A stretch of DNA of 64,000 bases from Pseudobutyrivibrio sp. 49 (lineage in GTDB: Bacteria > Bacillota > Clostridia > Lachnospirales > Lachnospiraceae). The translations under genes and the position numbers were made by a program. Below, piece by piece: positions 24,486-31,710 of this stretch (position 1 is its first letter; every line of letters begins with the position of its first letter). Location of the stretch: the NCBI RefSeq assembly GCF_900100545.1, contig NZ_FNDP01000016.1, forward strand, positions 1-64,000. Direction: 5' to 3'. The notes below the pieces were generated by a model that did no database searches, was not told the DNA's origin, and saw only the letters and a program-made list of their open reading frames with translations.

Positions 24486-25758
24486 AAATTTAGTTAATAA
24501 TAAAAAGGTTTTAATTTTAGGATTTGGCCGCGAGGGCCAGTCAAGCTTTAGAATGATTTCATCCGTAGGCGGATATGAGTGCCTCGATATTGCAGATGCT
24601 AACGCTGTCAGCTCAGATCTTACAGCTATGCACAATGTTATTACAGGTGCTACTTACTTAGATTGTCTTGATGACTACGATGTAGTTTTCAAGAGTCCAG
24701 GAATCGTTCTTCCAAAGGATATTAAGGAATATAAGTGCCACATTACCTGTCAGGCAGACCTGTTTCTTCAGGTTTACGGCGCTCAGACAATAGGAATTAC
24801 AGGAACTAAGGGCAAATCCACAACATCTTCACTTTTATATCATATACTTAAGACATGTGGTAAGGATGTTCTTTTCGGTGGAAATATTGGCCTTCCTATT
24901 TTTGATATCACAGACCAGATTCATCCACGTACTATTATCGTGTTTGAGCTCTCATGCCACCAGTTGGAGTATGCTCACTACTCACCATCAAAAGCTATCC
25001 TCTTAAATCTCTATGAGGATCACCTTGACCACTATGGTTCAGTAGAAAAGTACTGGTACGCAAAGCAGAACATTTACAGAAATCAGGGCTACTGCGATTT
25101 CCTTTTCTGCAACCCAGATTTCTTACCAAAGCAAGGCGAATGCAAGGCTGCAATTATCAAGGTTAAGTCAGGAGATTTACCATTTGCATCCTTTGAGGAG
25201 ATTCCAGGAGTTACACTTCGTGGTACTCACAATCTTTTCAACACAGCTTTTGTTTATGACGTTTGCCGTCGCTACGATATTAGCGATAAGGAATTCATGG
25301 AGGCTCTCGCAAGCTTCAAGACACTTGCTCACCGCCTTGAGTTCATCGGTACAAAGGACGGAATCGATTATTACGATGATTCAATTTCAACCACAGTAGA
25401 ATCTGCTATCAGCGCCATTAAGGCAATTCCAAATGCAGGCACCATTCTCTTAGGTGGTATGGATAGAGGTATCGATTACGATCCACTTGTAGAATTCTTA
25501 CAGACTAGAAACTTAGAGCACATTATCCTTATGTACGACAGTGGAAAGGTTCTTCTTGAGAAGCTTCAGGCTGTTGCTACACCAGAATTTATGGAGCATG
25601 TGCACTACATAGAAGAGTTGGCTGACGCCTGCGAATATGTTAAGAAAAACGCCAGCAAGGGCACAGCAGTTATTCTTTCACCTGCAGCTGCCAGCTACGG
25701 CGTATTCAAGAACTTCGAGCAGCGTGGTGATTTCTTTAAGGAACATATCGGATTATAA
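24469..25758 (+). CDS. MurD-like ligase, probable L-glutamate-adding partner of MurL (MurD2)
   Basis: A 429-residue Mur ligase of MurD build: Rossmann-like N-terminus (VLILGFGREGQSS), P-loop TGTKGKST (111-118), FELSCHQLEYAHYSP and ENLYEDHLDHYGS, HRLEFIG and YYDDSISTT of the C-terminal domain. The first gene of the pair is MurL-like. In Xanthomonas the paired ligase, MurD2, adds L-Glu, whereas ordinary MurD adds D-Glu. That substrate choice is inferred from gene order, not from residues I can read. Translation is probably coupled because the genes overlap by 17 bp. Confidence 0.8.
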   Translation: MKETIRNLVNNKKVLILGFGREGQSSFRMISSVGGYECLDIADANAVSSDLTAMHNVITGATYLDCLDDYDVVFKSPGIVLPKDIKEYKCHITCQADLFLQVYGAQTIGITGTKGKSTTSSLLYHILKTCGKDVLFGGNIGLPIFDITDQIHPRTIIVFELSCHQLEYAHYSPSKAILLNLYEDHLDHYGSVEKYWYAKQNIYRNQGYCDFLFCNPDFLPKQGECKAAIIKVKSGDLPFASFEEIPGVTLRGTHNLFNTAFVYDVCRRYDISDKEFMEALASFKTLAHRLEFIGTKDGIDYYDDSISTTVESAISAIKAIPNAGTILLGGMDRGIDYDPLVEFLQTRNLEHIILMYDSGKVLLEKLQAVATPEFMEHVHYIEELADACEYVKKNASKGTAVILSPAAASYGVFKNFEQRGDFFKEHIGL

Positions 25759-25784
25759 GGCTTCCTGATAAGGAGGAGAGAGTT

Positions 25785-26057
25785 ATGGCACGTTCACGTT
25801 CTGGATTTTTAAATGAAGAAGGTCCAAGAGTTAAGCACTGCACTAAGTGTGGTTGCCGTGTACCTGTAAACTCTCCTTATGACCTATGTAAGGAATGCAT
25901 GAAAAAAGAACTCTTTCCAAAAGTGAAAGAGTTCATAAATGAAAACGATGATGTTAACGAAATGATTGTCGCTCAAGAGTTTGGAATTGAACGTTCCATC
26001 GTCCATGAGTGGGTTGTAGAAGGTCATCTAGAGTATAAGAAAAGGCTTGATTTTTAA
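25785..26057 (+). CDS. Small zinc-ribbon protein with helix-turn-helix-like C-terminus
   Basis: A 90-residue protein. Residues 20-38 form a Cys4 zinc ribbon (CTKCG, then CKEC after a 12-residue loop). The C-terminal half, EMIVAQEFGIERSIVHEWVVEGHLE, reads like a small MerR/Hin-type helix-turn-helix. It resembles the YvyF/flagellar-operon TIGR03826 proteins in outline. It lies 26 bp after the MurD-like gene with a strong AAGGAGGAG site and is probably in the same operon, so it could be a regulator or co-factor of that pathway. Confidence 0.72.
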   Translation: MARSRSGFLNEEGPRVKHCTKCGCRVPVNSPYDLCKECMKKELFPKVKEFINENDDVNEMIVAQEFGIERSIVHEWVVEGHLEYKKRLDF

Positions 26058-26066
26058 TCAAGCCTT
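26042..26066. terminator. Bidirectional terminator between the zinc-ribbon gene and oppF
   Basis: AAGGCTTGATT (26042-26052) pairs with AATCAAGCCTT (26056-26066) over a three-base loop. Flanking A- and T-rich runs fit termination of the minus-strand opp operon, and possibly of the plus-strand genes. It overlaps the last codons of the zinc-ribbon gene. Confidence 0.7.
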
Positions 26067-26121
26067 TAAAAAATTACAAAATTAGATGGCTGATTTATGC
26101 AATTAATGCTCCTCTTGACTT

Positions 26122-27093
26122 CTATAAGCAGTTAAAGCATGCCACCTTGTGATTATCCTTATAATCATAAAGCTCTGGCTGCTCAGTTTTACATCTTTCT
26201 GTGGCATAAGGGCATCTGGTATGAAATCTGCAGCCCCTAGGAATATCAAGAGGGCTTGGAATGTCTCCATCAATAATATCCCTATCCAAATCTAAAATAT
26301 TTTCGGGCTCAATTCCCGGAACAGACTCTAAAAGAGCCTTTGTGTATGGGTGCTTCGGATTGAAATATACTTCATCGCTGTCTCCGATTTCCACCATCTT
26401 TCCCAAATACATTACACCGATTTTATCTGATATATGACGAACCATATTTAGGTCGTGGGCTATAAAAAGATAAGTAAGACCAAATTCATTCTGCAAATCT
26501 GATAAGAGATTTACCACCTGCGCCTGTATCGACACGTCCAAAGCAGATATTGGCTCATCACATAAAATAAACTCTGGATTTACAGCAAGGGCTCTTGCGA
26601 TACCTATACGCTGTCTCTGCCCACCTGAAAACTCATTGGGATATTTGTACATGTCTGAGGCAGTCAGTCCCACCTTATTTAAAAGTGAAACAATTATCTC
26701 CTCCTGCTCTTCTTCAGTCTTTTTTCCAAGCATGGAAATATTTTCACTCATGATTTCTTTTACAGTCATGTGTGGATCTAATGCTGAATAAGGGTCCTGA
26801 AAGATTATCTGCATTCTCTTATGAATATTTTTAAGCTCTTTGCCTTTGATGTTTGTAATATCTGTCCCATCATAGATTATCTGTCCCTCTGTAGGCTCAA
26901 GCATTCGGATGATTGTTCTTCCAAGAGTGGATTTTCCACAGCCCGATTCGCCTACCAGGCCAAAGGTCTCACCCTTTTCGATTTTGAAGGAAATATCATC
27001 CACTGCTTTGACAGTTTCTTTTTTTGCTCCAAAGAGCTTTCTATTTACAGCAAAATGTTTGCTAAGATTTTTTATTTCTATTAAAGTGCTCAT
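26122..27093 (-). CDS. oppF: Oligopeptide ABC transporter ATPase OppF
   Basis: A 323-residue ATPase: Walker A GESGCGKS (about 49-56), signature [15 protein letters not shown], Walker [16 protein letters not shown]-loop [10 protein letters not shown] and the C-terminal oligopeptide-transporter extension with [17 protein letters not shown], whose cysteines may carry an iron-sulfur or metal site as in Dpp/Opp ATPases. It pairs with OppD. It is the last gene of the operon oppA-oppB-oppC-oppD-oppF. Confidence 0.94.
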   Translation of the reverse strand: MSTLIEIKNLSKHFAVNRKLFGAKKETVKAVDDISFKIEKGETFGLVGESGCGKSTLGRTIIRMLEPTEGQIIYDGTDITNIKGKELKNIHKRMQIIFQDPYSALDPHMTVKEIMSENISMLGKKTEEEQEEIIVSLLNKVGLTASDMYKYPNEFSGGQRQRIGIARALAVNPEFILCDEPISALDVSIQAQVVNLLSDLQNEFGLTYLFIAHDLNMVRHISDKIGVMYLGKMVEIGDSDEVYFNPKHPYTKALLESVPGIEPENILDLDRDIIDGDIPSPLDIPRGCRFHTRCPYATERCKTEQPELYDYKDNHKVACFNCL

Positions 27094-27106
27094 TACAAAT
27101 CCTCAG

Positions 27107-27955
27107 TTATGCTCTAGCCAATTCTACGTATGTGTTATCTACCTGAATCAATCTTTCACGCTCACCCTTTTGACATTTAGGAATAGCCTTTAAAAGCGCC
27201 TTTGTGTAAGCATGCTTAGGAGAATACAGAATTTCTTCCTTAGTGCCTACTTCCACAATCTCACCGCTGTTCATTACAGCTATCCTGTCTGCAATACTGG
27301 CTACCACTCCCAAATCATGAGTGATAAGTATGATGTCCATTCCCTCTGTCTCATGTAAGCTTTTCAGTAGTTTTAAAATCTGAGCTTGGATAGTAACATC
27401 AAGTGCTGTGGTAGGCTCATCAGCGATTAGAAGCTTTGGCTTTGAACAAAGCGCCATTGCAATAAGCACTCTTTGTCTCATACCACCAGAAAACTCGTGT
27501 GGATACTGCTTCAAGCGCTTTTCAGGTGATGGTATTCCTACCTTCTTAAGCATCTCTATAGCCTCGTCTTTCGCTTCCTTTGTGGAAATCTTATGATGTC
27601 TTTTTATAACCTCCACAAGATGCGCTCCTACTGTTTTTAATGGGTTTAAGGCAGTCATTGGATCCTGGAAAATCATAGCAATCTCGTTTCCACGGAGAAG
27701 TCTTTTTTCTTTCGTGGTGAGATTTTTCAGCTCTCTTCCATCAAAAAGCATTTCATCTGTATATGCTTTTCCATTCTCAGGAAGTATATCCATAAGAGCC
27801 TTCATTGATACACTTTTTCCACTTCCAGATTCACCCACTATGGCAAGCACTTCCCCCTTATCCATAGAGATATCTATGCCATTTACCACCTTCACAGAAT
27901 CTTTATCCTGTTTGAAATCCACCTGTAGATTTTTTATTGAAATCAAATTACCCAT
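27107..27955 (-). CDS. oppD: Oligopeptide ABC transporter ATPase OppD
   Basis: A 282-residue ATPase with Walker A GESGSGKS, signature [15 protein letters not shown], Walker [15 protein letters not shown] and H-loop [11 protein letters not shown]. It is shorter than OppD of enteric bacteria (about 330) and lacks the C-terminal Cys-rich extension seen in its OppF partner. Start at 27955 is taken because GAGG lies seven bases upstream; an ATG two codons earlier is too close to that site. It follows oppC by 18 bp. Confidence 0.93.
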   Translation of the reverse strand: MGNLISIKNLQVDFKQDKDSVKVVNGIDISMDKGEVLAIVGESGSGKSVSMKALMDILPENGKAYTDEMLFDGRELKNLTTKEKRLLRGNEIAMIFQDPMTALNPLKTVGAHLVEVIKRHHKISTKEAKDEAIEMLKKVGIPSPEKRLKQYPHEFSGGMRQRVLIAMALCSKPKLLIADEPTTALDVTIQAQILKLLKSLHETEGMDIILITHDLGVVASIADRIAVMNSGEIVEVGTKEEILYSPKHAYTKALLKAIPKCQKGERERLIQVDNTYVELARA

Positions 27956-27973
27956 TTGCATACCTCGTACCCA

Positions 27974-28825
27974 TTAAGAAGCTCTGCTTGGCTCTAAATA
28001 TATTCTAAGAAGATTGCCAAGCTTATTAAATGAAAATATCGTAAATACGATAAGGAGTCCTGGAATAAGTGCCATATAAATAGAATTCTGCAGATTACTC
28101 TGTGCAGCCTGAAGAAGCTTTCCCCAGGATGACAAAGGCTCCTGAATTCCTATACCAAGAAAGCTGAGAGCCGATTCTGTCATAATGGCATCAGCTATTC
28201 CCGATGTAGCTGACACGATGATTGTAGGCATAACAGCAGGCATCAGATGTCTTAGAATAATCTTTACTGTATCTATCCCAAGAAAGGATGCATACTGAAT
28301 GTATTCACGCTCCTTCAAGCTCATTACCTCTGCTCTTACCAAACGGGCTATTTCCATCCATGAGAAAAATCCGATAACAACAATTATGGAAAGAAGTCCC
28401 TTTTTGAAAAATATACTTACTACAGTGACAAGTATGAGCCATGGAATGGACTGGATAACATCTACTATTCTCATCAGGGTGAAATCCACCACTCCACCTA
28501 AAAAACCGGCAAGCATACCTATGGAAACTCCCAACACCGTGCTCATCAGCATGGCAAGAATACCAACTGTGATGGATACTCGACCTCCATATACAACTCT
28601 GGCAAAATAATCTCTTCCTATCTCATCTGTTCCAAACCAATGCCCCTTTGATGGCACCTCTAGGATATGAAGTACGTCTGTCTTTGTAGCCTCCAGTGGA
28701 AGCAGTGGAGCGATTATAGAAATCACAATTATAAAGATTAAAAATATGGCAGCTAAAATAGCAAGCTTATCCTTTAGGAAGGCTGCCCTTGTCATTTTGT
28801 TTCGTCTTTTTTTATCGTTCTTCAA
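27974..28825 (-). CDS. oppC: Oligopeptide ABC transporter permease OppC
   Basis: A 283-residue permease with an N-terminal cytoplasmic lysine/arginine-rich tail, one N-terminal membrane segment, then five more in the BPD-transporter core. Landmarks: HWFGTDEIGRDYFARVVYGGR (OppC/DppC signature), and the coupling EAA-like region SFLGIDTVKIILRHLMPA. The start shown is a TTG with AAGGCGG eight bases upstream; an ATG ten codons later has a poor site. It lies three bases after oppB. Confidence 0.92.
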   Translation of the reverse strand: MKNDKKRRNKMTRAAFLKDKLAILAAIFLIFIIVISIIAPLLPLEATKTDVLHILEVPSKGHWFGTDEIGRDYFARVVYGGRVSITVGILAMLMSTVLGVSIGMLAGFLGGVVDFTLMRIVDVIQSIPWLILVTVVSIFFKKGLLSIIVVIGFFSWMEIARLVRAEVMSLKEREYIQYASFLGIDTVKIILRHLMPAVMPTIIVSATSGIADAIMTESALSFLGIGIQEPLSSWGKLLQAAQSNLQNSIYMALIPGLLIVFTIFSFNKLGNLLRIYLEPSRAS

Positions 28826-28828
28826 AGC

Positions 28829-29779
28829 CTATACCGCCTTCCTGATTCTTGGATCTACCACGCAATAAAGTACATCAGATAGAAGATTTCCTATTATTAC
28901 AAGTGTGGATGATAATACAAGTATTACCATGATTACTGGATAATCCATTCCCTGAACAGCCTTCACAAAATAAGGTCCAATTCCTGGCCAGCTGAAGACC
29001 GTCTCTGTAATTACTGCTCCTGTTACAAGGGTAGGCAGAGCCATACCTAGTCTTGTTACGATTGGAAGCAATACATTTTTTGAAACATGCTTAAAGATGA
29101 TTTCTGATTTTTTTGCACCGAATGCTCTTTGCACCATTACATAGTCCTGAGAAAACTCGGTGATTGTAGATGAACGTACATATCTGATATTTCCTGGTAA
29201 AAATGCAAAGGTCAAAACCACATATGGCATCACAAAATGCTTTAGATAATCTACTAAATCATTGCTTCCTATGGTGTTCATTCCAAGAAGCGGAAGCACT
29301 CTTAATTTGTAACCAAACACATAAATCAAAAGCATGGCAATCCAAAACGTAGGAACAGCCAATCCAACTGATGCAAATCCATCAATTAATGTATCTGCCT
29401 TTTTTCCTCTGTTGGCTCCAGCTATTAAGCCTAAGATAATAGCAAGGATATATGCTGTCACATATGATGGAAGCACCAGCTTTATTGTGTTAGGGATACG
29501 TGAAATCAAATCATTAAAGATGCTTGTGCCATTTACAATGGAGTAGCCGAAGTTTCCATTTATAAGACCACCAAGCCATCTAATGTATCTGATATACAAC
29601 GGTTTATCGTATCCATATTTTTGTCTGATTAACTCCACCATCTCCGGAGACATCTTTGGTGTAGTCATTGCATCTATGGCATCGTATGGAGCCAAAGATA
29701 TCAGAGTAAAACATATCATAGTGATGATAAGCAATAATGGAATTGCATTTATTATTCTTTTAAAAATATATTTGAGCAT
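28829..29779 (-). CDS. oppB: Oligopeptide ABC transporter permease OppB
   Basis: A 316-residue permease with six membrane segments. It begins MLKYIFKRIINAIPLLLIITMICF, keeps DKPLYIRYIRWLGGLINGNFGYSI and the coupling motif VMVQRAFGAKKSEIIFKHVSKN, and ends VLYCVVDPRIR, the OppB signature. The start at 29779 has GGAGG six bases upstream; a longer in-frame extension would run through the preceding hairpin. Confidence 0.93.
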   Translation of the reverse strand: MLKYIFKRIINAIPLLLIITMICFTLISLAPYDAIDAMTTPKMSPEMVELIRQKYGYDKPLYIRYIRWLGGLINGNFGYSIVNGTSIFNDLISRIPNTIKLVLPSYVTAYILAIILGLIAGANRGKKADTLIDGFASVGLAVPTFWIAMLLIYVFGYKLRVLPLLGMNTIGSNDLVDYLKHFVMPYVVLTFAFLPGNIRYVRSSTITEFSQDYVMVQRAFGAKKSEIIFKHVSKNVLLPIVTRLGMALPTLVTGAVITETVFSWPGIGPYFVKAVQGMDYPVIMVILVLSSTLVIIGNLLSDVLYCVVDPRIRKAV

Positions 29780-29803
29780 TTGTACCTCCGCTCTTTTCCA
29801 AAC

Positions 29804-29831
29804 ATGGCACATCCCCGAAGGAATGTGCCAT
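29804..29831 (-). terminator. Stem-loop between oppA and oppB, probable attenuator
   Basis: ATGGCACAT (29804-29812) pairs perfectly with ATGTGCCAT (29823-29831). On the minus strand it follows the oppA stop by eight bases and is not followed by a T run, so it probably stabilises oppA mRNA or partly reduces read-through into oppBCDF. Confidence 0.7.
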
Positions 29832-29838
29832 GACAGAT

Positions 29839-31443
29839 TTACTGAGCAATTTTAAGATATGATGTATCCTCAAAAGTGTATACAGGAACAAGCTTTGAAT
29901 CCTCGATACCCTGTATTCTGTTATTTACTACTAAAATCTTATTGTTTGATGTAATTGGATAGAATGTTGCCAAATCCTGAATCTCTGCCTGAAGCTTGTT
30001 GTAAATCTCCACTCTCTTTTCAGGATCATTTTCAGATCTGCCCTCTGCAAAAAGCTTATCAATCTGTGGTGCATCATAGTACATGTAGTTGTAGCTTGCA
30101 CCAGACTCAAATAAGCTTGAGAATGTATCAGGGTCAATTCCCATGATATATCCACCAAAGTACATATCATAATCATTGTTTGCGTCGTGCATCTGAGCTG
30201 AAAGTGCTGTACCATCTGCTGCATCAAGCTCTACTGTGATTCCTACCTCGCCAAGCTGCTGCTGTAATAAGAGTGCCTGAGCTGTCTGTGCTGGATCACT
30301 TCCTGAATATCCAACCTTAAGGGTTAAATCCTTTACACCAGCCTCCTCAAGAAGCTCCTTTGATTTTTCTACATTCTGTGTGTACTTTTCAACATCCTCT
30401 GTATAGAACTGGCTTGTTGGTGGTACGAATGTGTATGGTGTTAAATAAAACTCATCTGAAAGGTAGCTGGCAATGTTCATGTCATCCTTGTTTAATGCGA
30501 AAAGAATTGCCTTTCTTACATTAACATCTGGAATATTTTTTGCATTAATCATAACATATCCTACACGTCCCTCTGAGTATGAATATGTTGAAAGATTATT
30601 AGCCTCTAAATCAAGCTTGTCTACCTCTGAAGGGATTGCCTGATATGCATCTACCTCTCCACTCTGTAAAGCAAGAAGTGCTGTGTCTGAATTCTCAATA
30701 ATTCTAAATACGATGTTTTCGATTGAAGGCTCTCCCTCAAAGTAGTACTTGTTCTTCTTGAACTTTACATAAGAACCAGGAACATATTCAACTACCTGGT
30801 AAGGGCCTGTACCAACTGAATTCATGTTGTAATCATTGTGCTCGAAATCTGTTACATCCTTGTAGATATGCTCTGGCATAATGAAAATCTGGCTGAGCAT
30901 CTCAAGGGCTGTTGGAGTTTCAAATGGGAATGTAAATGAAACTGTATAATCATCAATCTTGTTGATCTCTACTGTGCCTTCATCATATACAAGCTGTGAA
31001 TAAGCCCATCCTAGATTTTCCTCCTGCTCCATAGCAGTGTATGTGAATACTACGTCATCAGCTGTGAAAGCCTCACCGTCAGACCACTTTACATCATCTC
31101 TAAGATTGAATGTATAGGTGAGATTATCCTCTGTAGAATAATCTGTTGCCAAGAACCAGTTAATACCGTCGGCATTGTACATATAAAGAGGCGAATAAAT
31201 TAATTTGATAGTAGAAAGGTCCCATCTACTACTACTTGTGATTACGTTTGTTGACTCTCCTGGATCCCCGCTAATAGCATATGTAAATGTATTATTTAAA
31301 TCCGAGTTTGCAACAATTTCTTCTGCTTCTATTTTTGCTGCATCTTCAACTACTGGATCTTTATCTCCACATGCTACGAGAGACCCCGCAAGCATTACAA
31401 ATGCTAAACTCAATGATATCTTCTTAAATATCTTGTTTTTCAT
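29839..31443 (-). CDS. oppA: Oligopeptide-binding lipoprotein OppA
   Basis: A 534-residue family-5 solute-binding protein. Signal peptide with lipobox LVAC (Cys25). The SBP_bac_5 core shows NLRDDVKWSDGEAFTADDVVFTYTAM, the classic family-5 signature, then VGTGPYQVVEYVPGSYVKFKKNKYYFEGEP and ALNKDDM. It binds peptides outside the cell and delivers them to OppBCDF. The nearest specificity (oligopeptide, dipeptide or nickel) cannot be read by eye; the size is usual for peptide binders. It has its own promoter and a leader with direct repeats. Confidence 0.93.
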   Translation of the reverse strand: MKNKIFKKISLSLAFVMLAGSLVACGDKDPVVEDAAKIEAEEIVANSDLNNTFTYAISGDPGESTNVITSSSRWDLSTIKLIYSPLYMYNADGINWFLATDYSTEDNLTYTFNLRDDVKWSDGEAFTADDVVFTYTAMEQEENLGWAYSQLVYDEGTVEINKIDDYTVSFTFPFETPTALEMLSQIFIMPEHIYKDVTDFEHNDYNMNSVGTGPYQVVEYVPGSYVKFKKNKYYFEGEPSIENIVFRIIENSDTALLALQSGEVDAYQAIPSEVDKLDLEANNLSTYSYSEGRVGYVMINAKNIPDVNVRKAILFALNKDDMNIASYLSDEFYLTPYTFVPPTSQFYTEDVEKYTQNVEKSKELLEEAGVKDLTLKVGYSGSDPAQTAQALLLQQQLGEVGITVELDAADGTALSAQMHDANNDYDMYFGGYIMGIDPDTFSSLFESGASYNYMYYDAPQIDKLFAEGRSENDPEKRVEIYNKLQAEIQDLATFYPITSNNKILVVNNRIQGIEDSKLVPVYTFEDTSYLKIAQ

Positions 31444-31455
31444 ACATCTTATCCT

Positions 31456-31501
31456 CCGTATTTGCTATTATTCTTAAGACAGATATTTGCCGTATTTGCT
31501 A
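31456..31501 (-). repeat. Direct repeat in the oppA leader
   Basis: TAGCAAATACGG (minus strand) occurs at 31501-31490 and again at 31467-31456, 34 bp apart. The second copy runs into the oppA ribosome site (TACGGAGG). A partial third copy (GCAAATA) lies beside the first. Confidence 0.6.
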
Positions 31502-31535
31502 AATACCTATCAATTAAGTAGGTTTTACGAGGATG

Positions 31536-31565
31536 AGTATAACATGCTTTTTCTAAACTGTGTAA
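31536..31565 (-). promoter_or_regulatory. oppA promoter
   Basis: Minus strand TTACAC (31565-31560), 18-bp spacer, TATACT (31541-31536); an approximately 90-base leader follows. Confidence 0.6.
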
Positions 31566-31650
31566 TATACAAAAGTGATAGTTAACTATAAATTTAATTT
31601 ATAATCAAATATGTTGATTACAAGGGCGTAACTGAGTGTATTTCTAGCAC

Positions 31651-31681
31651 AAAAAAGACCTGAGTTTTAGCTCAAGTCTTT
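31651..31681 (-). terminator. Rho-independent terminator after the YhaN-like gene
   Basis: AAAGACCTGAG pairs with CTCAAGTCTTT with one mismatch, and the minus strand continues in TTTTTTGTGC. It ends the YhaO/YhaN-like operon upstream of the oppA promoter. Confidence 0.8.
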
Positions 31682-31710
31682 AAAAATGACAATATCATTT
31701 ATATTTGCTA

